Assembly: GCA_030063045.1 (NCBI GenBank)
Contig: JAQSEB010000014.1
Location: 1,178,001 to 1,242,000, forward strand
Length of the DNA stretch: 64,000 nt
Source: Pratylenchus scribneri
Taxonomy: Eukaryota; Nematoda; Chromadorea; Rhabditida; Pratylenchidae
Direction of reading: 5' to 3'
The position numbers were made by a program, and so were the translations under genes. The notes beneath the pieces are model-generated. The model was not told where the DNA came from. It made no database searches and worked only from the letters and a program-made list of their open reading frames with translations. Positions 35,901 through 46,524 of the stretch are shown here, piece after piece. The number at the start of each line of letters is the position of its first letter. Within the stretch, counting starts at the first letter, position 1.

Positions 35901-38900
35901 GCGGTCGGGCGGGATCGACGATCGGTCGAGGCTGGCTGGAAGATGATTGAGGGAGGCAAGAATGGGTGGAGGGAGGAAAATGGGGGATGGTCCGGCTGTC
36001 CCATCACCTTCACATTTCTTGCCATCACCCTTTTGTAAATAGCCACCTCTTTGCGCGGCTTCGATCCAAGGTGGCGGAATAATGACCAATGCAGTGAGTG
36101 GCTAAAGTGAGGCGCAATTTTATGGGGAGCTTGGGCTCAAGTTTAGTTGGGAAGAGGCAATTTTATGTGATTTGATAGAGGCAAATGGCGCCGTGCCGAT
36201 CGAGTTTAGGAAAGCCGAGAAAATAGAGGGGGGGGCAGATGTGGGCACATTACATTATTTGGGATGTTTGGTTGGAATTAGGCAGCGGCGCAAAACAAAA
36301 TATTGTCGTTCCTATATTTGAATATTTTGCTGGCCATTTTCCCAAAATAGTATAATTTTGGGTTAATTTGTTAATTATTTGAAGATTGTTGGGAAGAATT
36401 AGGAAATAAAATTTAAATATTAATCCATTAAAAATAATTGGAAGCTTTAAATTTGGCCGCCATATGGCCAGGAAAAATTCGAATTTTTGATGAAGATTGG
36501 CCTTTTTAGATTGACTGACGTGATTGAGATTGAGATGGGAATTGAATATTGAAGATTAATGAATGAATGAATTGGTGGAAGTAAAAGAGGGAATAATAAA
36601 AAGACGAGTGGCAAAATGACCGACACTGCTGATGAATGAATGAATTGGTCGGGAGAAGTTGAATGTGAGGGCAAATGAGAATATTTTGGAATAGATTGGA
36701 AGGATTGTGGGTTGAGATGAGAACGGTCAAGCTTGGATTGTGCCGATGGACGAGAAATGCAGTTGGAATTGGAAATGAATGAACAGAACAGAACAGAACA
36801 GAATGAATGGGCATTTCACGCGAAGGGAAGCAATGAATGAGGGAAATTCCCGTCCATCCATCAATCCCCCAAAGCCCATCCATTCGTCACACATCCCGAC
36901 CTCAAAGGCCGCTGCGCAGTTGATGGAAGTTGCCCTCATCGACATGGGCAGTGGCAGTTGTGGTCAGTCGAGAGAGGCTATTTTGATGGATTCTCGTGGA
37001 GCTGCGCGGATCTCGTCGATCCTTTCTCGTCCTCACTGGAATTGCCCTCTCTTTGACATGTACTGAGGGGAAAATGAGGGCACGGCAAGTTTTGGGGAGA
37101 AGCAGCTGCAGTGGGAATCGGGAGGAATCGCCCCCAACATCGAGAGTGTTGATGCGCGACAGAGGACGAAAAGGTGGGAAAAGGAAAGCCGGGGGGGGGG
37201 GGTGGTCAAAACACAATTCCACCTTCTCCTCCTCATTCTGTTGCTGCGCGAGATCCGCCGCAATCCCCCAATTGAGGATGTGGAGGAGGAGGAGGTTGGA
37301 GGCAATGGCGCGATTTGGTGTGTGAGTCTCGAGGTCATCCCATTCCATTTCCCGCCAACCACCCCCACAATTCTCCTCTCACATTCTCCATCATTCTTTT
37401 CATTTCCCGCCACCCAATTTAGTAAAATCGGCTGCCCGCACTGCGGGATTCCGTCTCCAACCCGAATCGACTCCCTCATCCGAAAGGTCCGTTTGTTAAA
37501 TTGTAATTTTGTCCGGTGAGGAGGGGAGTATGGATGCCTTTTTTATTTAAAACTATAAAAAATTTGAATCCTTTTTTGTGGTTTAGATTCATTTTTTGCA
37601 AGATTTTGGCTATTTTTCCTTTGCCTTTGATTACGGTAATCCCGCCGCGAAGTAAAATGAATCGAGACGAGAGCAAACATTTGGGGGGAAATGTGCGTCA
37701 GCCTCTTCGATGATTGGCTGCTGATATTGTCGGGAGAAACAAAAAGTGTAGAGGAGAATTGTGGGGGAAAGGAGAATTGGATGAAGCATGGAAAAATGGA
37801 AATGAAAAATGTAATCTTGGCTTGGATGGAAGGAAGAAAATTGTTCATCGAGTTTTTTAGGTAAAAAAATGGAGTTTAGCTGGGAATGGACAAGGTAAGT
37901 GTGTAAAGTCACGGGATTATTCAAAGGAAAATGGGGCTTTAATATAGTAATAAAAGTTGGGTTAGAAGTGGGAAAAATAAGAAAATAAAATTACTTCTTT
38001 ATGGTAAAATTAATTGAATGAAAGAAAGAGTGAGAAATGTTTTTAAGGGTGAATCGGGGGATGTTTGCATTTTCGAAAATTTGAGTTGAGCCAATTTGCA
38101 GAGCAATTGGCGTTCTTTTGCCCCCTTCCAAATTCTTGGAAGCTCTTTTGAATGGAGATCAGCCGGGACACAATGGCCAGCCGGCGGGCCGATGGTCGCG
38201 TTCGGCCATTCCCCCCTCCCTTTTGCCCATTTTCACATATGCTGGCAGCTGCTACATCGCCGGAAGGGGCGGACGGCGTCCAACCCCTCCCCAATTCCCT
38301 TTCAATCATTTCGCCGGCTTTTTCGTTGTTCATTTGTTGGTTGGGTCACCGAGGGGAAAGGACGAGACCGGCCATTGCTCCCAGCAATGTTCTGAATTGG
38401 CCGACTGTCAATAACAAGAATAAAAGGAGGGAAATGAGAAGGGCAGAATTTGGCTGAAAATTGTGGTGGGCAGCAAGAAGATCGGCCGAAAAAGAACGGC
38501 AGAATATGTGAAAAGAGAGACAAATGGATGATGGTAAGATGAAGGCCAAATGGAAGAAGGTTTTTTTTGGCTATTTTTCGTTGCTGCCTTCTCGGCCCTA
38601 TTGGCAGCCGGGAAAGATTGGATTGGAAGGGGTGGGGGGAAGGCTGAGTGGGCGCGAATGGCAGCAAAAAATTTGGGGGGTGGGGGTTGGCAGCCGGGGG
38701 AGACGGGAAAAACCGAAAGAGGCAAAAAATGGGCAATGGGGCGGATTGACAGGGTGGACCTGCAGGGGAATTGGGGAAAGGAAGAATGAAAATGAATGAA
38801 TGAAGGGGAATGGATGGAAAGAAACCGATGGGTGGTTGAAGGCAGGAAAATGGGAATGGATGGACCAATCCCCTCCAGCAGCAGCAGTAGAGCCGGCTGG

Positions 38901-39396
38901 CAAGAAAATGAGCAAAAAAAAATTGGGAGAAGAATGGGTTTTCAGTTGAGAATTGTGGGTGGAAGGAGGGAGGGCACAACGAAATGAGGGGTGGTTGTTG
39001 AGTGCGCATTCGGCAAAATGAGGCAAAAAATGCCAGAAAAGCGCAGCAAAAAATGTGGATTTGGGGGGAAGAATGGATTTCGCTTTTTTGGCATTGCCAA
39101 ACTCATATTCGAACAATGTGTTGAAAAATTCATTTTTGGTAAAAATATTGAAATGAAGAATTTTTGGGATAGAAAAAGATTGGTCGATTTTTAGTAGAAT
39201 GAAATTATTCACTTTAGGGATTGTTATTTTTATTCAATTTTGGCCATCATCTAAAAATTGTTAAGGCTGGTTTGATTGGATTGAGCTCGCACCTGCGTTG
39301 CTGTAAATCATCGAGGAAAGTAAAAAGGAAAAGGGAGAATGGATGGCCAATGAAGGCGAGAAGGGGCATAGGCCATAGAGGAGGGGGGGGGGGGGG
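32932..39396 (+). repeat. Cluster of long poly-G tracts, all on one strand
   Basis: Uninterrupted G runs occur at about 32932-32951 (20), 33182-33197 (16), 33523-33537 (15), 33584-33596 (13), 34499-34509 (11), 37191-37202 (12) and 39383-39396 (14). Another of 19 is at 21688-21706. I found no C run of comparable length on the plus strand. Confidence 0.5.
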
Positions 39397-40551
39397 AGGG
39401 GGCGCAGGGACTTTGACTGTTTAAATGCTATTTTATTAAGAAGAGCGACTGGCAAAAAGAAGAATGAAAAGAAAATGGAATGGCCTAAATAAATGTGGGA
39501 TTGAGAATGAGCAGCATTATTGGGTTTGGGCCTGTGGACTTTGATGACTGCTAAATGTGGGTAACAAAGGAAAATGTTGTTTTTGAATTTGTCCGTGGCC
39601 CAAAATATTGATGTCGAAAAGTGGAGAAATAATTTCGCAAATTTTGAAGTAAATAATAAATTGAATGAACACATTCTCGGCCTCTATTAATTTCATAAAA
39701 TGACCTTTTTTGTACATCGCCTGATCCCGCCAAATTTTTGGCGCGCGAGACTCCCTCCTCCCAACCTACCCGAGACTGGCGACAGCCGGGAAGACTAGCG
39801 CGTTTTTACACGGGTGGGAATAAATTTAATGAGATAAGATCATTCACCCGAGAGGCAAAAAAGAGGAAACATTTTGGCCAGTCTCTGGGCGAGAAATAGG
39901 AAAAAAATAGATTTTTTAGATATTAGGTTTGGCAGCAATTTAATTAAATCATTTACTTATTATCTTATTAATTCCATTTTCTCACCTATAATATGCATTT
40001 CGTAACCCGCCCTGAATATTATGTAAATTTATTTTCACGTTTAAATTTAATGGCCAACAAATAATTTATTGAATAGAAGAAAATGGGTAATCTCCGTATA
40101 CCCTTCCGCTGATCTGCTGCTGGCGAGATGGCTGGAGGGGAGGGGCTGGAGGGGGGAGAATGAATATTGAAGTCGGTAAAATGGGAAATGAAAGCATTGG
40201 GTTGGGAGTTGGGACTTTGGATGATTCATTGGGACAAAACTGAAGGGGGAACGTGCCACCATCCAACCAACATCCATTCCCATCCTCCTTCCATCTATTT
40301 TGCCCCACCGCATATTCCCGCATTACATTATTTTGAGGGAAGGATTGGGGAAAGGGCGGCGGCCAATGCAAAAAAAACATAAAATGATTGGACGAACCCC
40401 GAGGGGCAATGGAAGGCGAATGGGGGACGGGAATGGATTGGGAAAGGGCAAAAAAAGCATAGGCAAAAAATATGCAAAAATAGGAAATGAAGCTCGATGG
40501 TCGGTTGGATTGATTCTTCAATATCATTTAGGCTAAAGGCAAAAATAGTCT

Positions 40552-40791
40552 CTATCTCCAGGAGCGAATTTCCTGCTCAAAATTCGTGTCTTTAAAATTG
40601 CGCACATCTGCTGGCCAATTTCCCAAATCCGCGCCCTCATCAAATCCATTCATTTCCCTTTCCAATTTCTTGCGCAATTTACCGCATTTTCGAACGCCTT
40701 CTGCTGCTGCTGAGGTTTCATCCATTTTTACCTCATTTTGCTTGATTTTGTGTCCTTCTGCCGTCTCGGAGAATGCTGCTGTTTTGGCCAT
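40552..40791 (-). CDS. Hypothetical 79-aa protein or isolated exon
   Basis: It is the most protein-like open frame in the gene-poor region: an ATG start, charged and balanced composition (GKLRKKLEREMNGFDEGADL, then NWPADVRNFKDTNFEQEI) and a TAG stop with no plausible splice donor before it. The middle could form a basic helix. There is no signal peptide or membrane segment. I do not recognise a family. It could equally be a chance frame, so confidence is low. Confidence 0.5.
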   Translation of the reverse strand: MAKTAAFSETAEGHKIKQNEVKMDETSAAAEGVRKCGKLRKKLEREMNGFDEGADLGNWPADVRNFKDTNFEQEIRSWR

Positions 40792-42697
40792 TCAATTGTG
40801 AAGGCTATTTTGATGCGGGAAATTGGAATTGACCAAAACCTAACGAGAAGGAATGCTATGGGCACAAGAGGACGCCCCAAAAGACACATTTCCATTCATC
40901 CTCCACAATCTAAATATTCCTTTGCCCTTCCAAGCCCCAATTGCCCCGAAGGCGTCGTCCATTGCCCAACCGAAAAATAAAAATACATTGGTCGGTGGAA
41001 TACATTTTTGAGACCAACAAATGCGGGAAATTTGGCAATGAATGAATGAATTGCGCCGGGGGTGAAGAAAATGTGGGTCAGTGGCAGTTGACATTGACAC
41101 AATGTGATGAAGGGAAAGGGGATGGACTGATGGGGCGGGGGGAACAAAGGAATGAAAATGGTGGAATGGATGCTTTTGCGGGATCCTTTCTTTAAAGGCC
41201 AATTTGCATTTTTATTGCCAGTCGGCAAAATTCGCTTCTGTCCATTTTTATTCGTACAAGAATGGAAGAATATTGCCGAAAATAATTTGGATTGGAACAT
41301 TTCCTAATATTAACCTTATCATTAAAATAAGTCTGATTTGATTGCCTAAATGACCGGGGGGATTGAGTAATGGATAATAAAAAAAATGATTGTCGGGTCG
41401 AGATATGGCGCAATTTGAGGGAAATATGGAGCACATTCCCAAATTGAGGACAAATTTGAGGGAACTGGCCGATTATCAAAGGAGGAAGAAAGGAACATTT
41501 ACACATTATCGTACTTTTCTCCCTAATATGGCGGGAAATGAATGGAGGAAGGGAATGGAAAAAGGGAGGAGAAAATGGTGATGAATTATTTTACTTCGAT
41601 GGAACGATGACCATATTCGGGAGAAATTGAATGAATGAAGGGATAAATGAATGAATAAGAGACGTGTTTCGCCCGAGAATGAAAGATTTGATAAAGGAAT
41701 AATATTTATTTTTCGGAATAATTATCATTTAAAAATTCATTTAAATGAGAGAAAATTATTGTAGACTTTAAAGGCTCAATTTCACCTAAAATGTCGCGCA
41801 TTTAGTCAAAAAAATAGGTTCATGAAAATATGCGAAACACTTTTTTTAATGGACAGGACAGCATTTTTTGAATATGTTTGAAAACGGAAGGAATGATGGA
41901 TGGAGGTGGAATAAAATGAGAATATGGAGATGAACCATCGGGACTTCTGTGCTGCTGTTGGGTTAAGCAAATGTTGCCTGAGGGAAATTGAAGTCGACGG
42001 ATGAGATGAGATAATAGATGCAAAAAATGGAGGAAGGGAATGAATGAGAGGAGAGGATTGGGACAAGGAAAAGATTGGGACTTCTTTCATGGGATGGCCC
42101 TCTTCTACAGGTGCGCGAAAATGGGCCGGATGAAGGACCCAGACAAGCCATTTTCTGCACTGGTTCCTTTTTTGCATAATGAACCGACCTTGGTGGTCCA
42201 AATAATCATAAACTTGGGAACAGTGCGACCATCATGTCCTCCAATTTCCACCCAAAACCCCGGTGGGGAAGAAATTGCCCAAGGCAAAATGTCCCTTCCA
42301 CTTTAATGAGCTTCCTTTTTTAAAAATTCGAATTAACGGAAATAAAGAGGAAATAATTCGGCCATAAAAATGGAATAAAATTATTTTTACGCAAATATTT
42401 AATTATTTAATCCAAGCAATTTGAATTCATTTTATTCTTCATTAATTTTAAGCTCATCAGATTGCCTCTTTTTAACTCATTTTGCAATTGAACTTGCCCC
42501 CATTTAATTGGGCCAATAAAAAGTCCTCAAATGTTTTTAGGAAGGATCAAAGAAGCAACAAATAAAATGAAACAAAATATTGGATTTCACTTTCAATGAC
42601 ACAATTAAAAAATTGGAAAGATCAGAACAAAGGGCGGAAGAATGGGAATAAAGGGCAATTGGGCCAATAAAAATGCGATCCAACTGCTGTTGGGCAA

Positions 42698-42703
42698 TAT
42701 AAA
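42698..42703 (+). promoter_or_regulatory. Candidate TATA box of the GFRP-like gene
   Basis: TATAAA in the context GGGCAATATAAACCTGGGG, about 105 bp upstream of the ATG at 42803. It is followed by a tract of CATTCATT that would form the 5' UTR. Confidence 0.5.
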
Positions 42704-42802
42704 CCTGGGGTCATGACAAACTCACTTCATTCATTCATTCACAATCAAAACACTTCATTTTCTTCACTCAATTGCTCCAAATTGTGAAAAAAATTCCCCA
42801 AA

Positions 42803-43153
42803 ATGCCTGTTTCCCATGTCATTGTCTGGGCTGGAAATTATGGATCCGTAAGCAAATTAATTCCTGACATTTTCATATTCCATTATATTCACAGAACACA
42901 TATTTTCATGGCGACGTTTCAGTGGAAGATGCGGCCAACCAATTCCAAGCAAAACCAATTGAGCATCAGTCGGGCGGATTTTTCACCCAAATGCCCGCCT
43001 TTCAAGTCCTAAACCAATTCTCCAAAAATGGCTACTCCGTTTTGGGTAAATTCAATTCAAAATTGAAATGTTTTTATAATAAAATTGTACTCTTTAGGAA
43101 TGTCCGGCAATGGTGCCTGTCAAACAAGCTGGGTGATTGGAAAACAAGAATGA
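42803..43153 (+). CDS. GTP cyclohydrolase I feedback regulatory protein (GFRP)-like
   Basis: Three exons (42803-42847, 42895-43045, 43098-43153) joined by two short introns with GTAAGC/CACAG and GTAAAT/TTTAG ends give 83 aa, matching the 83-84 aa of animal GFRP. The C-terminal half, FQVLNQFSKNGYSVLGMSG followed by ACQTSWVIGKQE, aligns with the conserved GFRP end (VL-x5-GF-x-VL-x-MTG-x-GQT-x-VW). In animals GFRP forms a ring on GTP cyclohydrolase I and lets tetrahydrobiopterin inhibit and phenylalanine stimulate it. The N-terminal half is more diverged than in vertebrate proteins. It stands alone and has its own TATA-like element upstream. The assignment rests on pattern and length, not on a search. 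Confidence 0.5.
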
Positions 43154-44019
43154 AAATTTGATGAAAATTGGAAAAGAATTATTAGAATCAGAATATAAAA
43201 ATATAATAGGATTTTACATTTTGATCAATTATCGCATTTTATTCGTGTCACGCTAATAAAATTGCTTTAAAAAAATCCTCATTTGCAAAAATAAAAATAG
43301 GTATAAATGATTCTAGTCTAGTGTCTGAACTTTGCGACTTTCTCGTCTATTTTTGTTTTTCTGGCTAAACCAAAGTTCAATTTAAAAGGATTAAAATCGA
43401 CCATGGAAATCATTTAATTCAAAAATTAATGAGATGTTGCCAAGAGAATCGACTGGTAAATTAGAAATTAAGATTAATTGAAACTAAATATACCATTCTT
43501 ATTACCTTAATTTTGGGTTCAATTAAACTTGCAGCAGGCGGTGGTCAAATGAGCTTTGTGAGATCATGGATAATTTTGAAATAACTTAATCATATAGCCT
43601 TAACTGTTTTAGGCTAAAAAAACCTAAAGTAGTAGTCCAGACCGTTGCAAAAATAATTATATTTCAACTAATAAAAGTTTATAATTTGTAGAATTTAATT
43701 TATTTCTTCTAAACTTATGGTACTTCATATTTCAAAAAATCAATAACAATAATTAAACAAAATGTTGAAGTATAATAGTAGGACAATGAAATGAATTCAA
43801 AAGGGAAAAATATCATCGAAAACAAACAAATTAATTTCAAATACAATAATCAATAATAATATGGAGAAAATAATATAGTGGCAATCCTAAAGAATCTGGG
43901 TCCCTAAATTTTTTAAATTTTTTTTTGCCTAAAAATTCATTTTTAAAGGTAATCGGGCCGTAGAATTCAAAATTGATGTTAATTTTTTGATATCTTACCA
44001 CCTTGGTAAAATACTGCCG
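43154..44019. other. Intergenic stretch with one copy of a long direct repeat
   Basis: No supported gene. The segment 43640-43880 is copy 1 of the repeat described at 46270-46500. The rest is AT-rich. Confidence 0.5.
43640..43880. repeat. Direct repeat copy 1 (about 240 bp)
   Basis: It contains AAACAAAATGTTGAAGTATA, ATAGTAGGACAATG, GAATTCAAAAGGGAAAAATA and ATATGGAGAAAATAATATAG in the same order and spacing as copy 2 at about 46270-46500, with only small differences. Copy 2 is the region just past the stop of the membrane-protein gene, so copy 1 may be what remains of a duplicated gene's 3' end. Confidence 0.5.
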
Positions 44020-44278
44020 ACTTTTACCAAGAAAAAGCAAAGGGGGGACCAAGGGCATTTTTGCTGATACGGAGGCTTCCCGCTGCTGCAAATATGCCAA
44101 GGACCATCTCTTCACGCGAAATCCAAACCGCCGTCCGTCTTATTCTGCCGGGTGAACTCGCCAAACATGGTTTACTGATAATGATTTAAAATTTATTCCG
44201 AAACACGAATTTTATAGCCGTCTCGGAAGGGACCAAGGCCGTCACCAAGTGCAATGCCAATTCCCTCGAGAAATGAAG
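44020..44278 (+). pseudogene. Histone H2B pseudogene with an intron
   Basis: The frame from about 44090 reads [20 protein letters not shown], then AKH, a 48-nt GT-AG intron (about 44170-44217) and AVSEGTKAVTKCNANSLEK stop. This is the C-terminal half of H2B. Upstream, [15 protein letters not shown], similar to the DIFERxAxEASKLAxYN stretch of H2B, is present but in a different frame. A frameshift therefore separates the two parts, and the N-terminal tail and first helices are not recognisable. I infer a decayed copy. An alternative is a very divergent H2B-like protein translated only from the downstream ATG. Confidence 0.5.
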
Positions 44279-44813
44279 AAAATGAATGCGAGGAATATGG
44301 AAAATAAATTGGAATATTGGAAATGGATGATCGAGCCCAACTTTATTTAAAATGTATTTAAAATTCATTCACTTATTGCCGATATTTGACACATTCATCA
44401 CATTTAAAGTTGATTTCACTTCTTTACGAAAATAAAATAAATGTTCCAATTCTTTTATTTGTATTTGTTTTCACTTTTTAGTTTTGGTCTTAGGTGATAA
44501 GTTAAATTATTTCCAAGTATGAGGGGAGGTACTTAGTTGATCACTGCCCAGTGCCCATTTCTATACTTTGTGTTAGACATTTAGAAATCTAATTTTTTGT
44601 CTACATAAAATACCATAATTTCTCTGTTAGAAGCCTCTGCGCTTATAAGTTATAAATTTCAGTGAGAGCCTTCAATGAGCTTTTTTTTTATTTATAACTG
44701 AATGAGAATTTGATCAAAATTTAAAGCAACAATAAAATAAATTAAAATCAATCAATTTTCGTATTCTTTCCATCAATTTATTCCGCATTCTCTGTTCTCT
44801 TCATTTTCCCATT

Positions 44814-46135
44814 TTATTTTGCATTCTTCTCGCATAAGGCCTTCACCGAACAATTTGCCAATTTCAGTCCATATTTCCCGTTCACATTTGGTCGACTTCC
44901 ATATCCCATTCCAACACAATGCAAGACCAAATATCGCATTCCTGCTGGATAATCCTTGAATTGATGTTCAACATGGTGCCAGGCTTCAGCTAAAAAATTA
45001 AAATTTTATTTGAATAAATTATATGGAATTTTAGAATCATATTTTAATGATTTGTGTTTTAAAAAAATCCATTTAAAATTGTACCGTCTCCTTGTTTGAA
45101 TCGAAATGCGATTGTTGCACCAATCCATTGGCCAATCTCATGCTTGCTTTCCTCTCGATATTCTAGTTGATCTTCATTTTGAAAATTGCATCGGAATTCA
45201 CCGTGCGGATATTGGCCAAATGGGCTCTTTTCAAGGGAACAACTCATCGCATATAGTGTAGAGCAGTCCCGGCGATTTGCAATCCATTCGGTGACCACAA
45301 TTGTCGGCCGATAATTGTCCATAATTTCGTCCTTAAATTTAAAATATAATGTAATTTTAATTTTTAAATTAATTTTTAATTTCGTTTTTAAAGAAAATCG
45401 CCAACTCTATTACCAAAAATAAAATTTTAATTAAAAAAATTTACTAACCGTTAAACCTTCGTCGGCCAATTCGATGACAATTTCCTTTGCGAAGCGTTGA
45501 TAAGGAATGGCCAAGCAAGCTTCAATTGGTTTATCATATCCAGGTGGAATTTCGGGTTCCCCATCAGCAAATATTGGTGGAATTTCGACACGAGTAAAGG
45601 AACTGAAAAATAATTTTATAATTCGACAGTTTAAAATGAAAAATGATAACCAACCCGCTGTCCTCTCCTTGCCAAACAATTCGATTTGCCTTCCATCTTG
45701 GATCAAATATTAGATTGCCTAAAAATTTTAGGCCCTGATCCTCCAAATGCAAATTGTCTTTGATGAAATTTCGCTCGAAACAATGTGTCAATGCGATGGA
45801 TTTGAATAATTTCGTCGAAAGACCAGCCAATTTGGACCATTTCAGCCAATATCCATCTTGTTCCATTTTCCTCTGCCAGAAGAAATTGTCCGATAGAATG
45901 CGATTCCATTGCCTTGAGACCTAAAGAAATTTTGGAAATATATTTATTTGAGATTTATATGAAATTGATTATATAACATAGATAATTCAAAATTACTTAA
46001 ATTTTCAAATTTTATATTATCTTATCAAAAATAAATCCAAACCTGGGGACATGTTTTGATCAAATCCTTCACTGGCACTCTCAACAAAATCAGTGCCAAT
46101 CCATCGTCGGTTACCGCGGACAAATCGATAAACAT
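44814..46135 (-). CDS. F-box protein with FBA (glycoprotein-binding type) domain
   Basis: Substrate adaptor of an SCF ubiquitin ligase. Exons at about 46135-46044, 45920-45653, 45605-45452, 45334-45084 and 44992-44814. The N-terminus (MFIDLSAVTDDGLALILLRV, then PVKDLIKTCPQVSRQWNRIL) is an F-box, where Skp1 binds. The rest follows the FBA domain of the FBXO2/FBXO6/FBXO44 group: HCFERNFIKDN, IELADEGLTDEIMDNYRPTI, VVTEWIANRRDCSTLY, then HHVEHQFKDYPAGMRYLVLH and a final beta segment KYGLKLANCSVKAL. Mammalian members of that group bind N-glycans of misfolded glycoproteins for ER-associated degradation. Whether this one keeps glycan binding is not visible to me. Total about 315 aa, close to the usual 285-300. 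The 3' flank has a gene-free 0.5 kb. Confidence 0.5.
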
Positions 46136-46269
46136 TATTTTTGTTGTTGTTTTATTCTGCCGCTCAATAAATATTTTTAAAAGCTTGATAAAATGAACAA
46201 TCTGTTAAAATAAAAGTATTGATTTTTGATTGTCATTAAAATTATTCAAAAATAAATGAAACGTTGCCA

Positions 46270-46500
46270 ACCGTTGCGAAATTAATTATTCCAATTAAAA
46301 TGTTTATAGTTTTAATTTATTTCTTCTTCTGATCTTATATGGTCGTACTTCAAAAAATCAATAACAATTAAACAAAATGTTGAAGTATAATAGTAGGACA
46401 ATGGAATGAATTCAAAAGGGAAAAATATCATCGAAAAACAAATTAATTTCAAATACAATAATCAATAATATAATAATATGGAGAAAATAATATAGTCGGT
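46270..46500. repeat. Direct repeat copy 2 (about 230 bp)
   Basis: It matches 43640-43880 in order and spacing of the words listed there. It lies directly downstream of the stop codon of the membrane-protein gene (minus strand), so it is probably that gene's 3' UTR and flank. The two copies bracket the H2B pseudogene and the F-box gene. Confidence 0.5.
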
Positions 46501-46524
46501 AATGAATGAATGGAAAATAATAAA

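Larger units (their letters stand above)
32479..42697. other. 10-kb gene-poor region, G-rich on the plus strand
   Basis: This lies between two divergent genes, BED finger (minus) and GFRP-like (plus). The plus strand is visibly G-rich, with long G runs and scattered GAATGAATG words. Many open frames on the minus strand are Pro/Ser/His/Phe-rich simply because the complement is CCC/TCC-rich. A (AACAG)n microsatellite is at about 36781-36803 and a CpG-rich patch at about 39715-39860. A divergent promoter or long 5' intron region is possible; I could support only one short open frame (40552-40791). Confidence 0.5.

Noticed and set aside
32479..40500. Many Pro/Ser/Phe-rich minus-strand frames of 80-235 aa
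   Set aside because: They follow from the G-rich plus strand. Overlapping frames are equally long, with no domain, splice structure or codon pattern to favour one.
42040..42306. 88-aa plus frame and overlapping minus frame of 60 aa
   Set aside because: Both look moderately protein-like, but neither has a recognisable family or exon partner, so neither is called.
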